A DNA stretch of 13,443 nucleotides from GCA-002282575 sp964646525 (lineage in GTDB: Bacteria; Pseudomonadota; Gammaproteobacteria; Thiomicrospirales; Thiomicrospiraceae), in contig CAZYER010000041.1 in assembly GCA_964646525.1 (NCBI GenBank), forward strand, positions 1 through 13,443, given 5' to 3'. The notes beneath the pieces were generated by a model. It saw only the letters and a list, made by a program, of their open reading frames with translations, was not told where the DNA came from and searched no databases. Position 1 is the first letter of the stretch, and the number at the start of each line of letters is the position of its first letter. Shown piece after piece: positions 6,368-13,424 of this stretch. Both the position numbers and the translations under genes were made by a program.

Positions 6368-7669
6368 ATGATCACCGAACTTATTCGTCCAGGTCATGTC
6401 ATTCGTGCTGCAGAACTCTTGTCACAAATTCTCACCGATGACAAAATGCCCGCAGATGCGCGTATGGATCAGTATTTCAAAGCGCATAAAGAAATGGGTA
6501 AGCGCGATCGGGGTGTGGTGGCCGAGTTAACCTACGGTGTGTTACGTCATTGTCGTATGATTGATGCGCGTTTGGGCGAGATGAGTGAAGGCTGGCCAGG
6601 TTATCAGCGTCGTGTTGGCGCTTTGTTGATGATTCAGCAGGGTGTTTCGATGCGTGGCTTAGAAAAATACATGGACGAAACCATGGCGAAAGAAGTCGCC
6701 GAAGCCTTGCGTGCTACACCCACCACCAGTCTGCCGAATGCGGTGCGTTACAGTATTCCCGATTTGGTTTGGCAAGCATGGGAAGATCAGTGGGGCGAAG
6801 AAGACACCATTAAGCTGGCGCAATCGTTACTCTCTGCTGCGCCTGCTGATATTCGTGTTAATTGCTTAAAAGCGACCCAAGTTCAGGTGCAACAATCACT
6901 GGCGGATGCTGGCTTTGATTTAACGCCCATTGATGGCGTCAGTAATGCCTTGCGTCAGGCGGGTCGTTCGCCCTTGTTTCGTACTGATGCTTTTCAGCAA
7001 GGCTGGTTCGAGATGCAAGATGCTGGCAGTCAGGTTATTGGTGCGTTACTGCCAGTCGCTTCGGTTCAAAAAGTGGTCGATTTTTGTGCTGGCGCAGGTG
7101 GAAAAACCTTGCAGTTGGCTGCGGCGATGCAGAATAAAGGCAGCTTAATTGCCTGTGATGTTTCAGAAGCGCGTTTGAATCGTATGCGCCCTCGTTTAGC
7201 CCGTGCAGGTGTTGATAATGTGCGTATTATGCCTTTGGCTAGCGAAGCCGATGCTCGCTTGAAAAAGTTGCGTGGTTCACAAGATGCGGTATTGGTCGAT
7301 GCACCTTGTTCAGGCAGTGGCACTTGGCGTCGCAGTCCCGACATGAAATGGCGTAATATGGAATTGACCGCCTTAAATGTCACCCAGTTATCGGTATTAA
7401 CCTCAGCGGCTAAACTGGTACGGGAGGAAGGCTATTTGGTTTACGCGACTTGTTCGTTAATGCGTAGTGAAAATGAAGCAGTGGTTGACGCTTTTTTAGC
7501 ACAGCATCCAGAGTATGTTCGCCTGTCTGCACAGTCGCGTTTGGCTGAGGCGGGTTATCAGTTACCTGATACGGCCTTTACTGAGCAGGGTGCACTACAA
7601 TTAAGACCCGACTTGCATGATATGGACGGATTTTATGCCGTCTTGTTACAGCGTCAAACGCTGGGCTAA
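6368..7669 (+). CDS. RsmB/NOP family rRNA (cytosine-5)-methyltransferase
   Basis: This is an S-adenosylmethionine-dependent m5C methyltransferase acting on RNA, most likely 16S rRNA. The first 150 residues resemble the helical NusB-like N-terminal domain of RsmB. The catalytic domain shows the SAM motif DFCAGAGGK (238-246), the DAPCSGSGTWRRSPDMKW motif with C314, and YATCSLMRSENE with the nucleophile-position C362. The two-cysteine arrangement is that of the RsmB/NOL1/NOP2 group. At 433 aa it is similar in length to RsmB (429). It lacks the usual fmt/def neighbours of rsmB, and the wording of its motifs looks like a paralogous RsmB-like group, so I give no symbol. AAGGGA lies 9 nt before ATG 6368. 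Its stop overlaps that of the opposing lipoprotein gene by 4 bp. Confidence 0.92.
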   Translation: MITELIRPGHVIRAAELLSQILTDDKMPADARMDQYFKAHKEMGKRDRGVVAELTYGVLRHCRMIDARLGEMSEGWPGYQRRVGALLMIQQGVSMRGLEKYMDETMAKEVAEALRATPTTSLPNAVRYSIPDLVWQAWEDQWGEEDTIKLAQSLLSAAPADIRVNCLKATQVQVQQSLADAGFDLTPIDGVSNALRQAGRSPLFRTDAFQQGWFEMQDAGSQVIGALLPVASVQKVVDFCAGAGGKTLQLAAAMQNKGSLIACDVSEARLNRMRPRLARAGVDNVRIMPLASEADARLKKLRGSQDAVLVDAPCSGSGTWRRSPDMKWRNMELTALNVTQLSVLTSAAKLVREEGYLVYATCSLMRSENEAVVDAFLAQHPEYVRLSAQSRLAEAGYQLPDTAFTEQGALQLRPDLHDMDGFYAVLLQRQTLG

Positions 7670-8364
7670 AACAGACCATTTAATACGCGTAACAAGCTTT
7701 CTTCTAGAATATCAATACACTCGTCTTGGTTGGCATTGACATCTTTGACAGAGGAAAGCGCCCGAGTCGGGTGTGCTTTCCAGTTGATATTCGTTTCTTC
7801 CTGAGATTCGGGTTTGAGAATGCTGATGCGAGGCGTACGCTCATTAATCATCACATCGGTAATCATATTGAAATAGGTGTCGCGAAAGAAAATGCTGGTT
7901 GCACTTTCAGTGGCAGCGCCCACCACTTTCCCAGCCGGACCAACCGCTGCATTGGCAATGGCAACGGCAGCGCCGAACCCATTACTGACCGCTTCTTTGG
8001 TGAGTGATTTACTGGTTTTGCTAATGGAAAGCACATTAACTTGTACTAAAAAGTTAGCACTTTCAGGTGCGCTAATCCGATAACCTTTAGCACGAAAGCG
8101 TTCGGTGAGTTCTTTGTGTAGTCCTTCTAAGTCTACAGGTTTATCGGCAGTAGAGGTGATGCGTAAATAAAGACTGCGCTCACCAGGCAAGGTAGGACGT
8201 AAAAAAACCGATTGCGATAAGAGTGTCTCGACTTCTGCATTGTTGGGCTTTTTACTGCTGGCCTCAACAGGCGCTGGTGGTGCAGACTTACTGCCACCAA
8301 AGCAACCCGTCAATGTGAGTAGTAATAGCAACGCGCTAACGGCTGTTAGTTGCTGAGTTGTCAT
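7666..8364 (-). CDS. TraT-like outer-membrane lipoprotein (complement resistance / surface exclusion family)
   Basis: The signal peptide ends in the lipobox LTGC with lipidation expected at C21; residue 22 is Phe rather than Asp, so export to the outer membrane is likely. After a Pro/Ser linker (27-44), residues 50-180 follow the TraT pattern: QSVFLRPTLPGERSLYLRI, RAKGYRISAPESANFLVQVNVLS, a small-residue hydrophobic stretch (about 129-150) and FNMITDVMINERT. TraT of F-type plasmids blocks redundant conjugation and protects against complement; chromosomal homologues are mostly uncharacterised. At 232 aa it is near the usual length of about 244. It starts 3 nt after the metW stop and so is probably co-transcribed with metX-metW. 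No conjugation genes are nearby. The role in this organism is unknown. Confidence 0.8.
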   Translation of the reverse strand: MTTQQLTAVSALLLLLTLTGCFGGSKSAPPAPVEASSKKPNNAEVETLLSQSVFLRPTLPGERSLYLRITSTADKPVDLEGLHKELTERFRAKGYRISAPESANFLVQVNVLSISKTSKSLTKEAVSNGFGAAVAIANAAVGPAGKVVGAATESATSIFFRDTYFNMITDVMINERTPRISILKPESQEETNINWKAHPTRALSSVKDVNANQDECIDILEESLLRVLNGLF

Positions 8365-8367
8365 GAT

Positions 8368-8973
8368 TTAACGACTCCCAATGCCTTTTTCGATGTGATA
8401 GAGTGCCACTTCGCCGAGTAGGTTCGGCAACCATTCCGAGCCCCAGGCATTGCCTAGTACGCGCTGTTCCAAAATGTAAATGTTGCGATCTTGGCAGAAT
8501 TGCTCAAAATCGGCAAAGGTACACAAATGGGTATTCGGCGTATCGTACCATTGATAGGGTAGGTTCTCTGAAACTGGCATTTTACCGCCCGACATCAGTT
8601 GCAAGCGATTGCGCCAATGACCAAAATTGGGGAAGGTCACAATCGCCCTTTGCCCAACGCGCAACATACTATCAATCAGGTAATCGGGGCGTTGCATTGA
8701 CTGAAGGGTTTGCGTTGTTAAGACCACATCAAAGGCGCGCTCCCCAAACATAGCGACGAGATTAATGTCGTTCAAGTCGGCCTGAATCACATCAACACCG
8801 TTGGCAATACTGGCAATAATGGAAACCGGATCCATTTCCAAGCCAACGCCTTGTACTTGCTTGTGTTTCATTAAGTAGGCCAAGAGCTCTGCGGAGCCAC
8901 AGCCTAGATCCAGCACACGGGCTCCTTGAGGAATCCAGTCGAGCAGGCGGGTAAATTCGGGTTTTAGGCTCAT
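8368..8973 (-). CDS. metW: Methionine biosynthesis protein MetW
   Basis: MetW is a class I SAM-methyltransferase-fold protein needed in several proteobacteria for full activity of the partner MetX. The 201-aa product has the SAM-binding motif ARVLDLGCGSAELL (18-31), an acidic end of the second strand (GLEMDP, 44-49), QADLND, and the MetW-typical TFPNFGHWRNRLQLMSGG...P...WYDTPNTHLCTF block. The start ATG overlaps the metX stop (ATGA), giving translational coupling. The TraT-like gene follows after 3 nt. Its methyl-acceptor substrate, if it has one, is not known from the sequence. Confidence 0.96.
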   Translation of the reverse strand: MSLKPEFTRLLDWIPQGARVLDLGCGSAELLAYLMKHKQVQGVGLEMDPVSIIASIANGVDVIQADLNDINLVAMFGERAFDVVLTTQTLQSMQRPDYLIDSMLRVGQRAIVTFPNFGHWRNRLQLMSGGKMPVSENLPYQWYDTPNTHLCTFADFEQFCQDRNIYILEQRVLGNAWGSEWLPNLLGEVALYHIEKGIGSR

Positions 8974-10139
8974 AGCGCAGCCTCCGCCGCAACGCGCTTC
9001 ATATAACTAGCGAACACTTGCTCATAGTAGGTATTGGGTAATAAGAAAGCATCGTGACCGTGTGTCGATTCTACCTCAGCATAGACCACACGTTTGCCCG
9101 CCTGACGCAAGGCTTTCACCATTTCCATTGAGCGCTCAGGCGAAAAGCGCCAGTCGGTGGTGAAAGCAATCACTAAAGCCTGTGCTTGAATGTGTGTATA
9201 GGCCGCAACCAAATCATCATCATGTTCGTGAGCTGGATCAAAATAATCCAATGCTTTAGTCATGAGTAGGTAGGAGTTGGCATCAAAGTTAGACTTGGTC
9301 GCAAACTTCTCACCTTGATAGCGCAAATAGCTTTCTACCTGAAATTCGACATCGTAGCTGTATTTGACATGACCTGAACGCAATTCACGTCCAAATTTTT
9401 GTCCCATTAAATCATCCGACAGATAGGTGAGGTGTCCTAACATACGCGCTAGCATCAGTCCTTGTTTCGGGATGGTGTTGTTAGCAAGGAAGTGTCCACC
9501 ATGAAACTGAGGATCGGTCATGATCGCTTGACGCGCCACCTCGTTAAAGGCAATATTTTGTGCCGATAAACGCGGAGCGGAAGCAATAATGACCGCATGT
9601 TTTAAGCGCGTGGGAAAGTCAATCGCCCATTGCTGAACTTGCATACCGCCTAAACTACCACCAACAACCGCAGCCCATTGCTCAATGCCCAAATGATCGG
9701 CGAGCTTGGCTTGTGTCACCACCCAGTCGGCACAGGTGACCATCGGAAAATCGGGTCCGTAAGGGCGTTGTGTTTCAGGATTAAGACTAGCAGGGCCTGT
9801 AGAGCCACGACAAGAACCGATATTATTGACACCAACGACAAAAAACACATTGGTATCAATCGCTTTGCCAGGGCCGATGTAATGATCCCACCAACCAGGC
9901 GTTTTGTCGTCTTCATGGTGATAGCCAGCCGCATGATGGTCGCCACTCAACGCATGACAAATCAATATCGCGTTACTAGCCTGTGCATTCAGCGTGCCAT
10001 AAGTTTCATAAACCAGTTGGTAGCTAGGCAACACAGCACCGCAAGTGAGCGTTAAGGGATCATCAATCACCAGCGTTTCGGGCGTTACCACACCCACTGA
10101 ATCGGTAGGAGTAGATTCTGATAAAGTGTCGGTCGTCAT
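8970..10139 (-). CDS. metX: Homoserine O-acyltransferase MetX
   Basis: MetX acylates the hydroxyl of homoserine from acetyl- or succinyl-CoA, the committing step to methionine. It has an alpha/beta-hydrolase fold with the catalytic triad visible: the nucleophile S162 in GGSLGGMQ, D329 in FTTDWRFSPE and H362 in GHDAFLLP. The conserved NNIGSCRGSTGP and SGDHHAAGYH motifs are also present. Length is 389 aa, normal for the family. Which acyl-CoA is used cannot be read safely from sequence; many proteobacterial MetX enzymes paired with MetW are succinyltransferases. It has its own upstream extended -10 (10173-10181), and metW overlaps its 3' end by 4 bp. I see no SAM riboswitch in the short leader. 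Confidence 0.96.
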   Translation of the reverse strand: MTTDTLSESTPTDSVGVVTPETLVIDDPLTLTCGAVLPSYQLVYETYGTLNAQASNAILICHALSGDHHAAGYHHEDDKTPGWWDHYIGPGKAIDTNVFFVVGVNNIGSCRGSTGPASLNPETQRPYGPDFPMVTCADWVVTQAKLADHLGIEQWAAVVGGSLGGMQVQQWAIDFPTRLKHAVIIASAPRLSAQNIAFNEVARQAIMTDPQFHGGHFLANNTIPKQGLMLARMLGHLTYLSDDLMGQKFGRELRSGHVKYSYDVEFQVESYLRYQGEKFATKSNFDANSYLLMTKALDYFDPAHEHDDDLVAAYTHIQAQALVIAFTTDWRFSPERSMEMVKALRQAGKRVVYAEVESTHGHDAFLLPNTYYEQVFASYMKRVAAEAAL

Positions 10140-10172
10140 CGACAGAAGTTCTCGTTAAAAAAGTGATGGCTC

Positions 10173-10181
10173 ATTATAGCA
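10173..10181 (-). promoter_or_regulatory. metX promoter, extended -10 (TGCTATAAT)
   Basis: On the minus strand a perfect TATAAT preceded by TGC lies in the 51-bp gap between yggT and metX. The expected start near 10166 gives a leader of about 26 nt. No TTGACA-like -35 is seen at the right distance, as is acceptable for an extended -10. It would uncouple metX-metW-lipoprotein from proC-yggT. Confidence 0.6.
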
Positions 10182-10190
10182 TGACCCTTA

Positions 10191-10760
10191 TTAGACCCAT
10201 TGCGCTGCCAGCTGCTGTAACCAACCAACGATGAAAATTTCACTTAGCTTGATGATGAACAGGGCAACAATGGGCGACAAATCTAAGCCGCCCATATTCG
10301 GCATAAAGCGGCGAATGGGTGTCAGAATCGGACGGTTTAAATCGCTAATAAAGCTTAAATTACGATCCGTTTGAACGGGACGAATGAAACTGAGAATGGC
10401 TTCGGCAATAATGGTTAAAAACCATAAATTAAAGAAAGCACGTAGCACATCAGAAAAGGTCAGAATAACCAGTCCAAAAGGCGCATAGCTCTTATCCAGC
10501 ATCATGGCCATGATGCCATAGTAAGTGGCTTGAATGACAAACGCCCATAATAGAGCCGCATAGTCCCATTTGGCGCTGTAAGGTAAAAATCGCGCAACAG
10601 GTCGGCAGGCAGGGTTAGTGATCTTGGCAACAGCATAGACAAACGGACTGTGACTGTCTGCCATGGCTAAGCGTAACGCCACACGAATAACAAAAAAGAA
10701 AACGATAATGTCGGTAATAAATTGCAGGGCGAAAAAGCCCGCTTGTGAAGTAGGTGTCAT
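10191..10760 (-). CDS. yggT: YggT family integral membrane protein
   Basis: This is a small inner-membrane protein with two tandem YGGT domains. The first has a hydrophobic stretch at about 9-31 followed by KITNPACRPVARFLP; the second has membrane stretches (about 87-125) followed by DLNRPILTPIRRFMPNMGGLDLSPIVALFII. The paired NP/RP...P.R.F.P signatures define the family. Function is not established; links to cell division/osmotic tolerance in other bacteria rest on limited evidence. It overlaps the 3' end of proC by 4 bp (ATGA) in the proC-yggT order common in proteobacteria. Length 189 aa is typical for the two-domain type. Confidence 0.94.
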   Translation of the reverse strand: MTPTSQAGFFALQFITDIIVFFFVIRVALRLAMADSHSPFVYAVAKITNPACRPVARFLPYSAKWDYAALLWAFVIQATYYGIMAMMLDKSYAPFGLVILTFSDVLRAFFNLWFLTIIAEAILSFIRPVQTDRNLSFISDLNRPILTPIRRFMPNMGGLDLSPIVALFIIKLSEIFIVGWLQQLAAQWV

Positions 10761-11584
10761 GCTTGCGCTCCTAAGGCTTGAGCTAAGACTTGCGCACGGG
10801 CTTGGGCAGCTTGCATTGCCTCTAGCACCAGTTGCTCATAATGCTGTTGTTGAAAGTGCTTAATGGCGGCTTCGGTCGTTCCGTTGGGTGAGGTTACTTG
10901 CGCACGCAGTTCAGCGGGTGTTGCTGTACTTTCGATGGCCATTTTAGCCGCACCTAAAGCGGTTTGTACCGTCAGTAGTTGAGCAGCCTTAGCGTCTAAG
11001 CCTAAGGCTTCACCCGCTTTCATCATCGCTTCCATCATTAAGAAATAGTAAGCAGGGCCAGAACCAGACAGTGCAGTCACGCTGTCAATTAAGCTTTCGT
11101 CATTTACCCACAAACTAATGCCAACCGAACGCATTAAGGATTCGGCCTGATTTTTCTGCGTTGAAGTGACTTGTGCATTGGCAAACAACCCCGTTGCACC
11201 CGATTGAACCAGTGCAGGTGTGTTAGGCATACTGCGTACAATCGCGACATTGCCACCCAGCCAACGCGCTAAGTCATCGCAACGAATACCAGCGGCAACC
11301 GAAATAACCAAGGGTTTGGTGCGTTGCACGTCAGACGCTAAAAATTGTGCCACTTCCGCCATCACTTGAGGCTTAACCGCCAGTACCAATAACTCACTTT
11401 CTAATAGCTCAGGGGTTGCCTTTTCATAAACCGCAACGCCCATGTGAGCCAGTTGTTGACGCTGTGCTTCGTTAGGGTCAACAACACGAATGTGATTAGC
11501 GGCAAAGCCATTGGCAATCAGTCCGCCAATTAAACTACGCGCCATGTTGCCGCCGCCGATAAAGGTTAAGTTGTGTGCCAGCAT
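10757..11584 (-). CDS. proC: Pyrroline-5-carboxylate reductase
   Basis: ProC reduces 1-pyrroline-5-carboxylate to proline with NAD(P)H, the last step of proline synthesis, in the cytosol. The Rossmann motif FIGGGNMARSLIGG (8-21) binds the cofactor. VRSMPNTPALV, TALSGSGPAYYF and VTSPNGTTEAAI are the conserved substrate-site motifs. At 275 aa it is complete. GGAGG at 11594-11598, 9 nt before the ATG, is a strong ribosome binding site. A weak -10 candidate (TACAAT, minus strand, 11636-11631) lies upstream. yggS, its common upstream partner, is missing; the mazF-like gene is 140 bp upstream instead, so this is the edge of the conserved chromosomal block. Confidence 0.97.
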   Translation of the reverse strand: MLAHNLTFIGGGNMARSLIGGLIANGFAANHIRVVDPNEAQRQQLAHMGVAVYEKATPELLESELLVLAVKPQVMAEVAQFLASDVQRTKPLVISVAAGIRCDDLARWLGGNVAIVRSMPNTPALVQSGATGLFANAQVTSTQKNQAESLMRSVGISLWVNDESLIDSVTALSGSGPAYYFLMMEAMMKAGEALGLDAKAAQLLTVQTALGAAKMAIESTATPAELRAQVTSPNGTTEAAIKHFQQQHYEQLVLEAMQAAQARAQVLAQALGAQA

Positions 11585-11723
11585 GATTGTTAGCCTCCGT
11601 TATGTCTTTTTCGTGTTTTAGCTTGCGATTATTGTACCACTGTGGGTTAATAAAAATATTACTGCTATGAGATGAATCAGTCAGCTAAAGAAGTGAAGGA
11701 TGTCGTGAGTGAGCAAGCTTAAA

Positions 11724-12098
11724 CTATCCCTCGCAGAGCATGACAATTTGATTAAGCGATTCTAATACCTCACGCATGGCTTCTGTGCTCAGCTTTCCCA
11801 ACGGGTGAGGCTTGGCAAGGCGCATGCGCCAATCAAAAGATTTTGGCTGATGACACAACACATAACTGTTTTTATCAGCTTTCTTACCGTGAGCTATACC
11901 AACCAGCACCGCAAAAGGGTTGTCGGCGTTGTATGCCGCGGTTGTCATGGGAAGTCCGATTACTAAAGATGTTTTGTCGTTAAAAGCAGCAGGGGAAAGC
12001 ACCAGGAACGGATGAATGTCTTTCATCTCTTGTCCGACTTGTGGGTTGCAATCAATCCAAATTATGTCTTGACGATTGGGAATCCAGTTTGCTTTCAT
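11724..12098 (-). CDS. MazF/PemK-like toxin, probable endoribonuclease
   Basis: MazF-family toxins cleave mRNA, usually at short specific sequences, and are held inactive by a bound antitoxin. The 124-aa protein has the family order: QDIIWIDCNPQVGQE (10-24) on the first strand, HPFLVLSPAAFN (29-40), GLPMTT (48-53) with the Thr position used in catalysis, and SFDWRMR (87-93). The usual RRP before LVLS is HP here; I recall this variant from a subgroup of PemK-like proteins, so it does not argue for inactivity. Its ATG lies 1 nt after the antitoxin stop codon. No terminator is evident in the 139 bp to proC, so read-through into proC is conceivable. Cleavage specificity cannot be predicted. Confidence 0.9.
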   Translation of the reverse strand: MKANWIPNRQDIIWIDCNPQVGQEMKDIHPFLVLSPAAFNDKTSLVIGLPMTTAAYNADNPFAVLVGIAHGKKADKNSYVLCHQPKSFDWRMRLAKPHPLGKLSTEAMREVLESLNQIVMLCEG

Positions 12099-12099
12099 T

Positions 12100-12345
12100 C
12101 TAGATGCGCTCAGCGCCGAGTGCGTGAGTTGCAGTCATTACTTCGCCACCATGCCGCTCTGGATCGAAACGCGCTAATTTATCACTTAACGCTTCTTTAA
12201 TCGGCGTTATGACAATGCTATCTGCCTCGACAGACAGTTTGACTTGTTGATTTGCGTGCAGGTGAAGCAGTTTAGCGATTGCCGCAGGCAAGCGGACCCC
12301 TAAGCTGTTGCCCCAATGTTTTACCTGAAGTACCGCTTGTGCCAT
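12100..12345 (-). CDS. MazE/AbrB-like antitoxin
   Basis: This antitoxin should bind and neutralise the adjacent MazF-like toxin and repress the shared promoter. The N-terminal AbrB/MazE swapped-hairpin DNA-binding domain is clear: VKHWGNSLGVRLPAAIAKLL (8-27), then QVKLSVEADSIVITPI. The C-terminal 30 residues (LARFDPERHGGEVM...) are acidic/histidine-bearing and probably unstructured until they wrap the toxin. At 81 aa the length is typical. The pair has the classical antitoxin-first order with 1 nt between genes. Its promoter region lies in the 101 bp after intI, on the same strand. Confidence 0.9.
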   Translation of the reverse strand: MAQAVLQVKHWGNSLGVRLPAAIAKLLHLHANQQVKLSVEADSIVITPIKEALSDKLARFDPERHGGEVMTATHALGAERI

Positions 12346-12368
12346 GATGCTTGCCCCAATGAGTAAAA

Positions 12369-12407
12369 GTTATACATAAGTTTATACGTGGTGTGTGGGG
12401 GAGTCAA
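12369..12407 (-). promoter_or_regulatory. Candidate toxin-antitoxin promoter and operator
   Basis: On the minus strand TTGACT (12407-12402) is a good -35. TATAAA (12386-12381) is 15 nt downstream and the weaker TAAACT is at 17 nt. GTATAA occurs twice as a direct repeat (GTATAAACTT and GTATAACTT, 12 nt apart) over the -10 area, a plausible MazE-type operator. The antitoxin ATG lies 23 nt after the second repeat begins to end. Confidence 0.4.
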
Positions 12408-12424
12408 GGGAGGTGGTGGGGGAG
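12388..12424 (+). other. Strand-asymmetric G-rich tract between intI and the antitoxin
   Basis: The plus strand carries GGGGG, GGG, GG, GG and GGGGG runs with almost no C, and TGGGGGAG occurs twice 21 nt apart (12396-12403 and 12417-12424). With mostly two- and three-G runs shared between five-G runs, a two-layer G-quadruplex is possible. It directly precedes the toxin-antitoxin promoter. Confidence 0.5.
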
Positions 12425-12446
12425 CATTTCGTTAGCGGTTTTTATG

Positions 12447-13412
12447 TTAGGCGTCCAGCGGACTTAACACGCCTCGCCCGCCTGTATTCAACACGTGAGT
12501 ATAAATCATGGTAGTGTTCACGTCGCTATGCCCTAGCAGTTCTTGAATGGTGCGAATATCGTAACCTGATTTTAATAAATGTGTAGCAAAACTATGACGC
12601 AGCGTGTGCGTGCTGACAGGTTTGGCGATATTAGCAGCAATCGATGCTTTTTTAATGGCGCGTTGTAGGGCTTGTTCGTGCGTATGATGGCGACGCACAA
12701 TGCCCGAAATCGGGTCTGTTGATAGCGTTTTACTTGGAAACACCCAATACCAAGCCCATTCTTTGCCTGCATTGGGTTTCTTTTTGGCTAAGGCAAACGG
12801 TGTTTCAACGGCGGGCAGTTGGTTATATTTATCTCGTTCGTATTGCTGTTTTGCTTTAGCAAGATGCTGTTGCATTGGCTCAATCAGGCTATGTGGCAAC
12901 AGGGTAATACGATCTTTACTCCCTTTGCCTTCTCGAATCGTAATTTCTTGTCTTTCAAAATCTATGTCTTTAATGCGTAAGCGCACACATTCCATTAGGC
13001 GCATACCGCTACCATAAATTAACTTTGCCATGAGCAAATGCAAACCATCCAATTGTGCAAATAACTGCTTAATTTCGTTATGATTGAGCACAGTAGGGAT
13101 ATGCTTAGGTCGCTTAGCTCTGGTAATATCATCTAAAAAAGGTAGGTCGATATTGAGCACTTTTTGATATAAAAACAGCAGGGCGGATAAGGCTTGATTT
13201 TGTGTCGAAGCGGACACCTTGCCGACAACGGCTAAGTGGGTTAAAAAGGCTTCTATGTGAGTATGGTTCAGTTCCTGCGGATGGGTTTTGTCGTAAAAGA
13301 AAATGTAGCGTTTTATCCAGCCAATATAGCTTTGCTCGGTGCGGTAGCTGTAGTGTGCTACCCGCATTGCGTTGCGAACTTGGTCGAGTAGTTTTGGTTT
13401 AGGTGTGGTCAT
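12447..13412 (-). CDS. intI: Integron integrase (IntI family tyrosine recombinase)
   Basis: IntI recombines attI with attC sites to insert and excise gene cassettes. The 321-aa product has the N-terminal SAM-like core-binding domain (LLDQVRNAMRVAHYSYRTEQ, 8-27). The catalytic set is complete: R138 in YGSGMRLMECVRLR, K163 in REGKGSKDR, H269 and R272 in HTLRHSFATHLL, H295 in LLGHSDV and the nucleophile Y304 in IYTHV. Offsets from IntI1 are a constant 8 residues. The insertion unique to integron integrases is present (about 205-243, KEWAWYWVFPS...STDPISG..RRHH), as is the GGRGVLSPLD end. The start at 13412 has no ribosome binding site, and only 31 bp of upstream sequence are visible. No LexA box is seen in that stretch. 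attI and cassettes should lie to the right. Confidence 0.96.
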   Translation of the reverse strand: MTTPKPKLLDQVRNAMRVAHYSYRTEQSYIGWIKRYIFFYDKTHPQELNHTHIEAFLTHLAVVGKVSASTQNQALSALLFLYQKVLNIDLPFLDDITRAKRPKHIPTVLNHNEIKQLFAQLDGLHLLMAKLIYGSGMRLMECVRLRIKDIDFERQEITIREGKGSKDRITLLPHSLIEPMQQHLAKAKQQYERDKYNQLPAVETPFALAKKKPNAGKEWAWYWVFPSKTLSTDPISGIVRRHHTHEQALQRAIKKASIAANIAKPVSTHTLRHSFATHLLKSGYDIRTIQELLGHSDVNTTMIYTHVLNTGGRGVLSPLDA

Positions 13413-13418
13413 TTTTTT

Positions 13419-13424
13419 ACTATA
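13419..13424 (-). promoter_or_regulatory. Possible intI -10 (TATAGT)
   Basis: On the minus strand TATAGT ends 6 nt before the intI ATG, separated by six A residues. If used, the message would be leaderless, in keeping with the absent Shine-Dalgarno. The -35 would fall at or beyond the window edge, so this cannot be tested here. Confidence 0.25.

Noticed and set aside
10197..10210. ATTGCGCTGCCA shared with the start of the repeat at 3450-3461
   Set aside because: At 10.2 kb it encodes the C-terminus of YggT and the similarity does not extend further, so it is taken as coincidence.
12346..12446. Hypothesis that the mazE/mazF pair is itself an integron cassette
   Set aside because: No RYYYAAC/GTTRRRY pair with a foldable spacer flanks the two genes on either side, and they lie behind the integrase rather than next to attI.
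12446..12468. GTTAGGC...ACTTAAC with a GTCC/GGAC stem at the end of intI, resembling attC core sites
   Set aside because: Most of it is the coding sequence for the conserved LSPLDA end of the integrase. Both core motifs are 23 bp apart, too short for an attC, and no matching partner site is found in 12346-12445.
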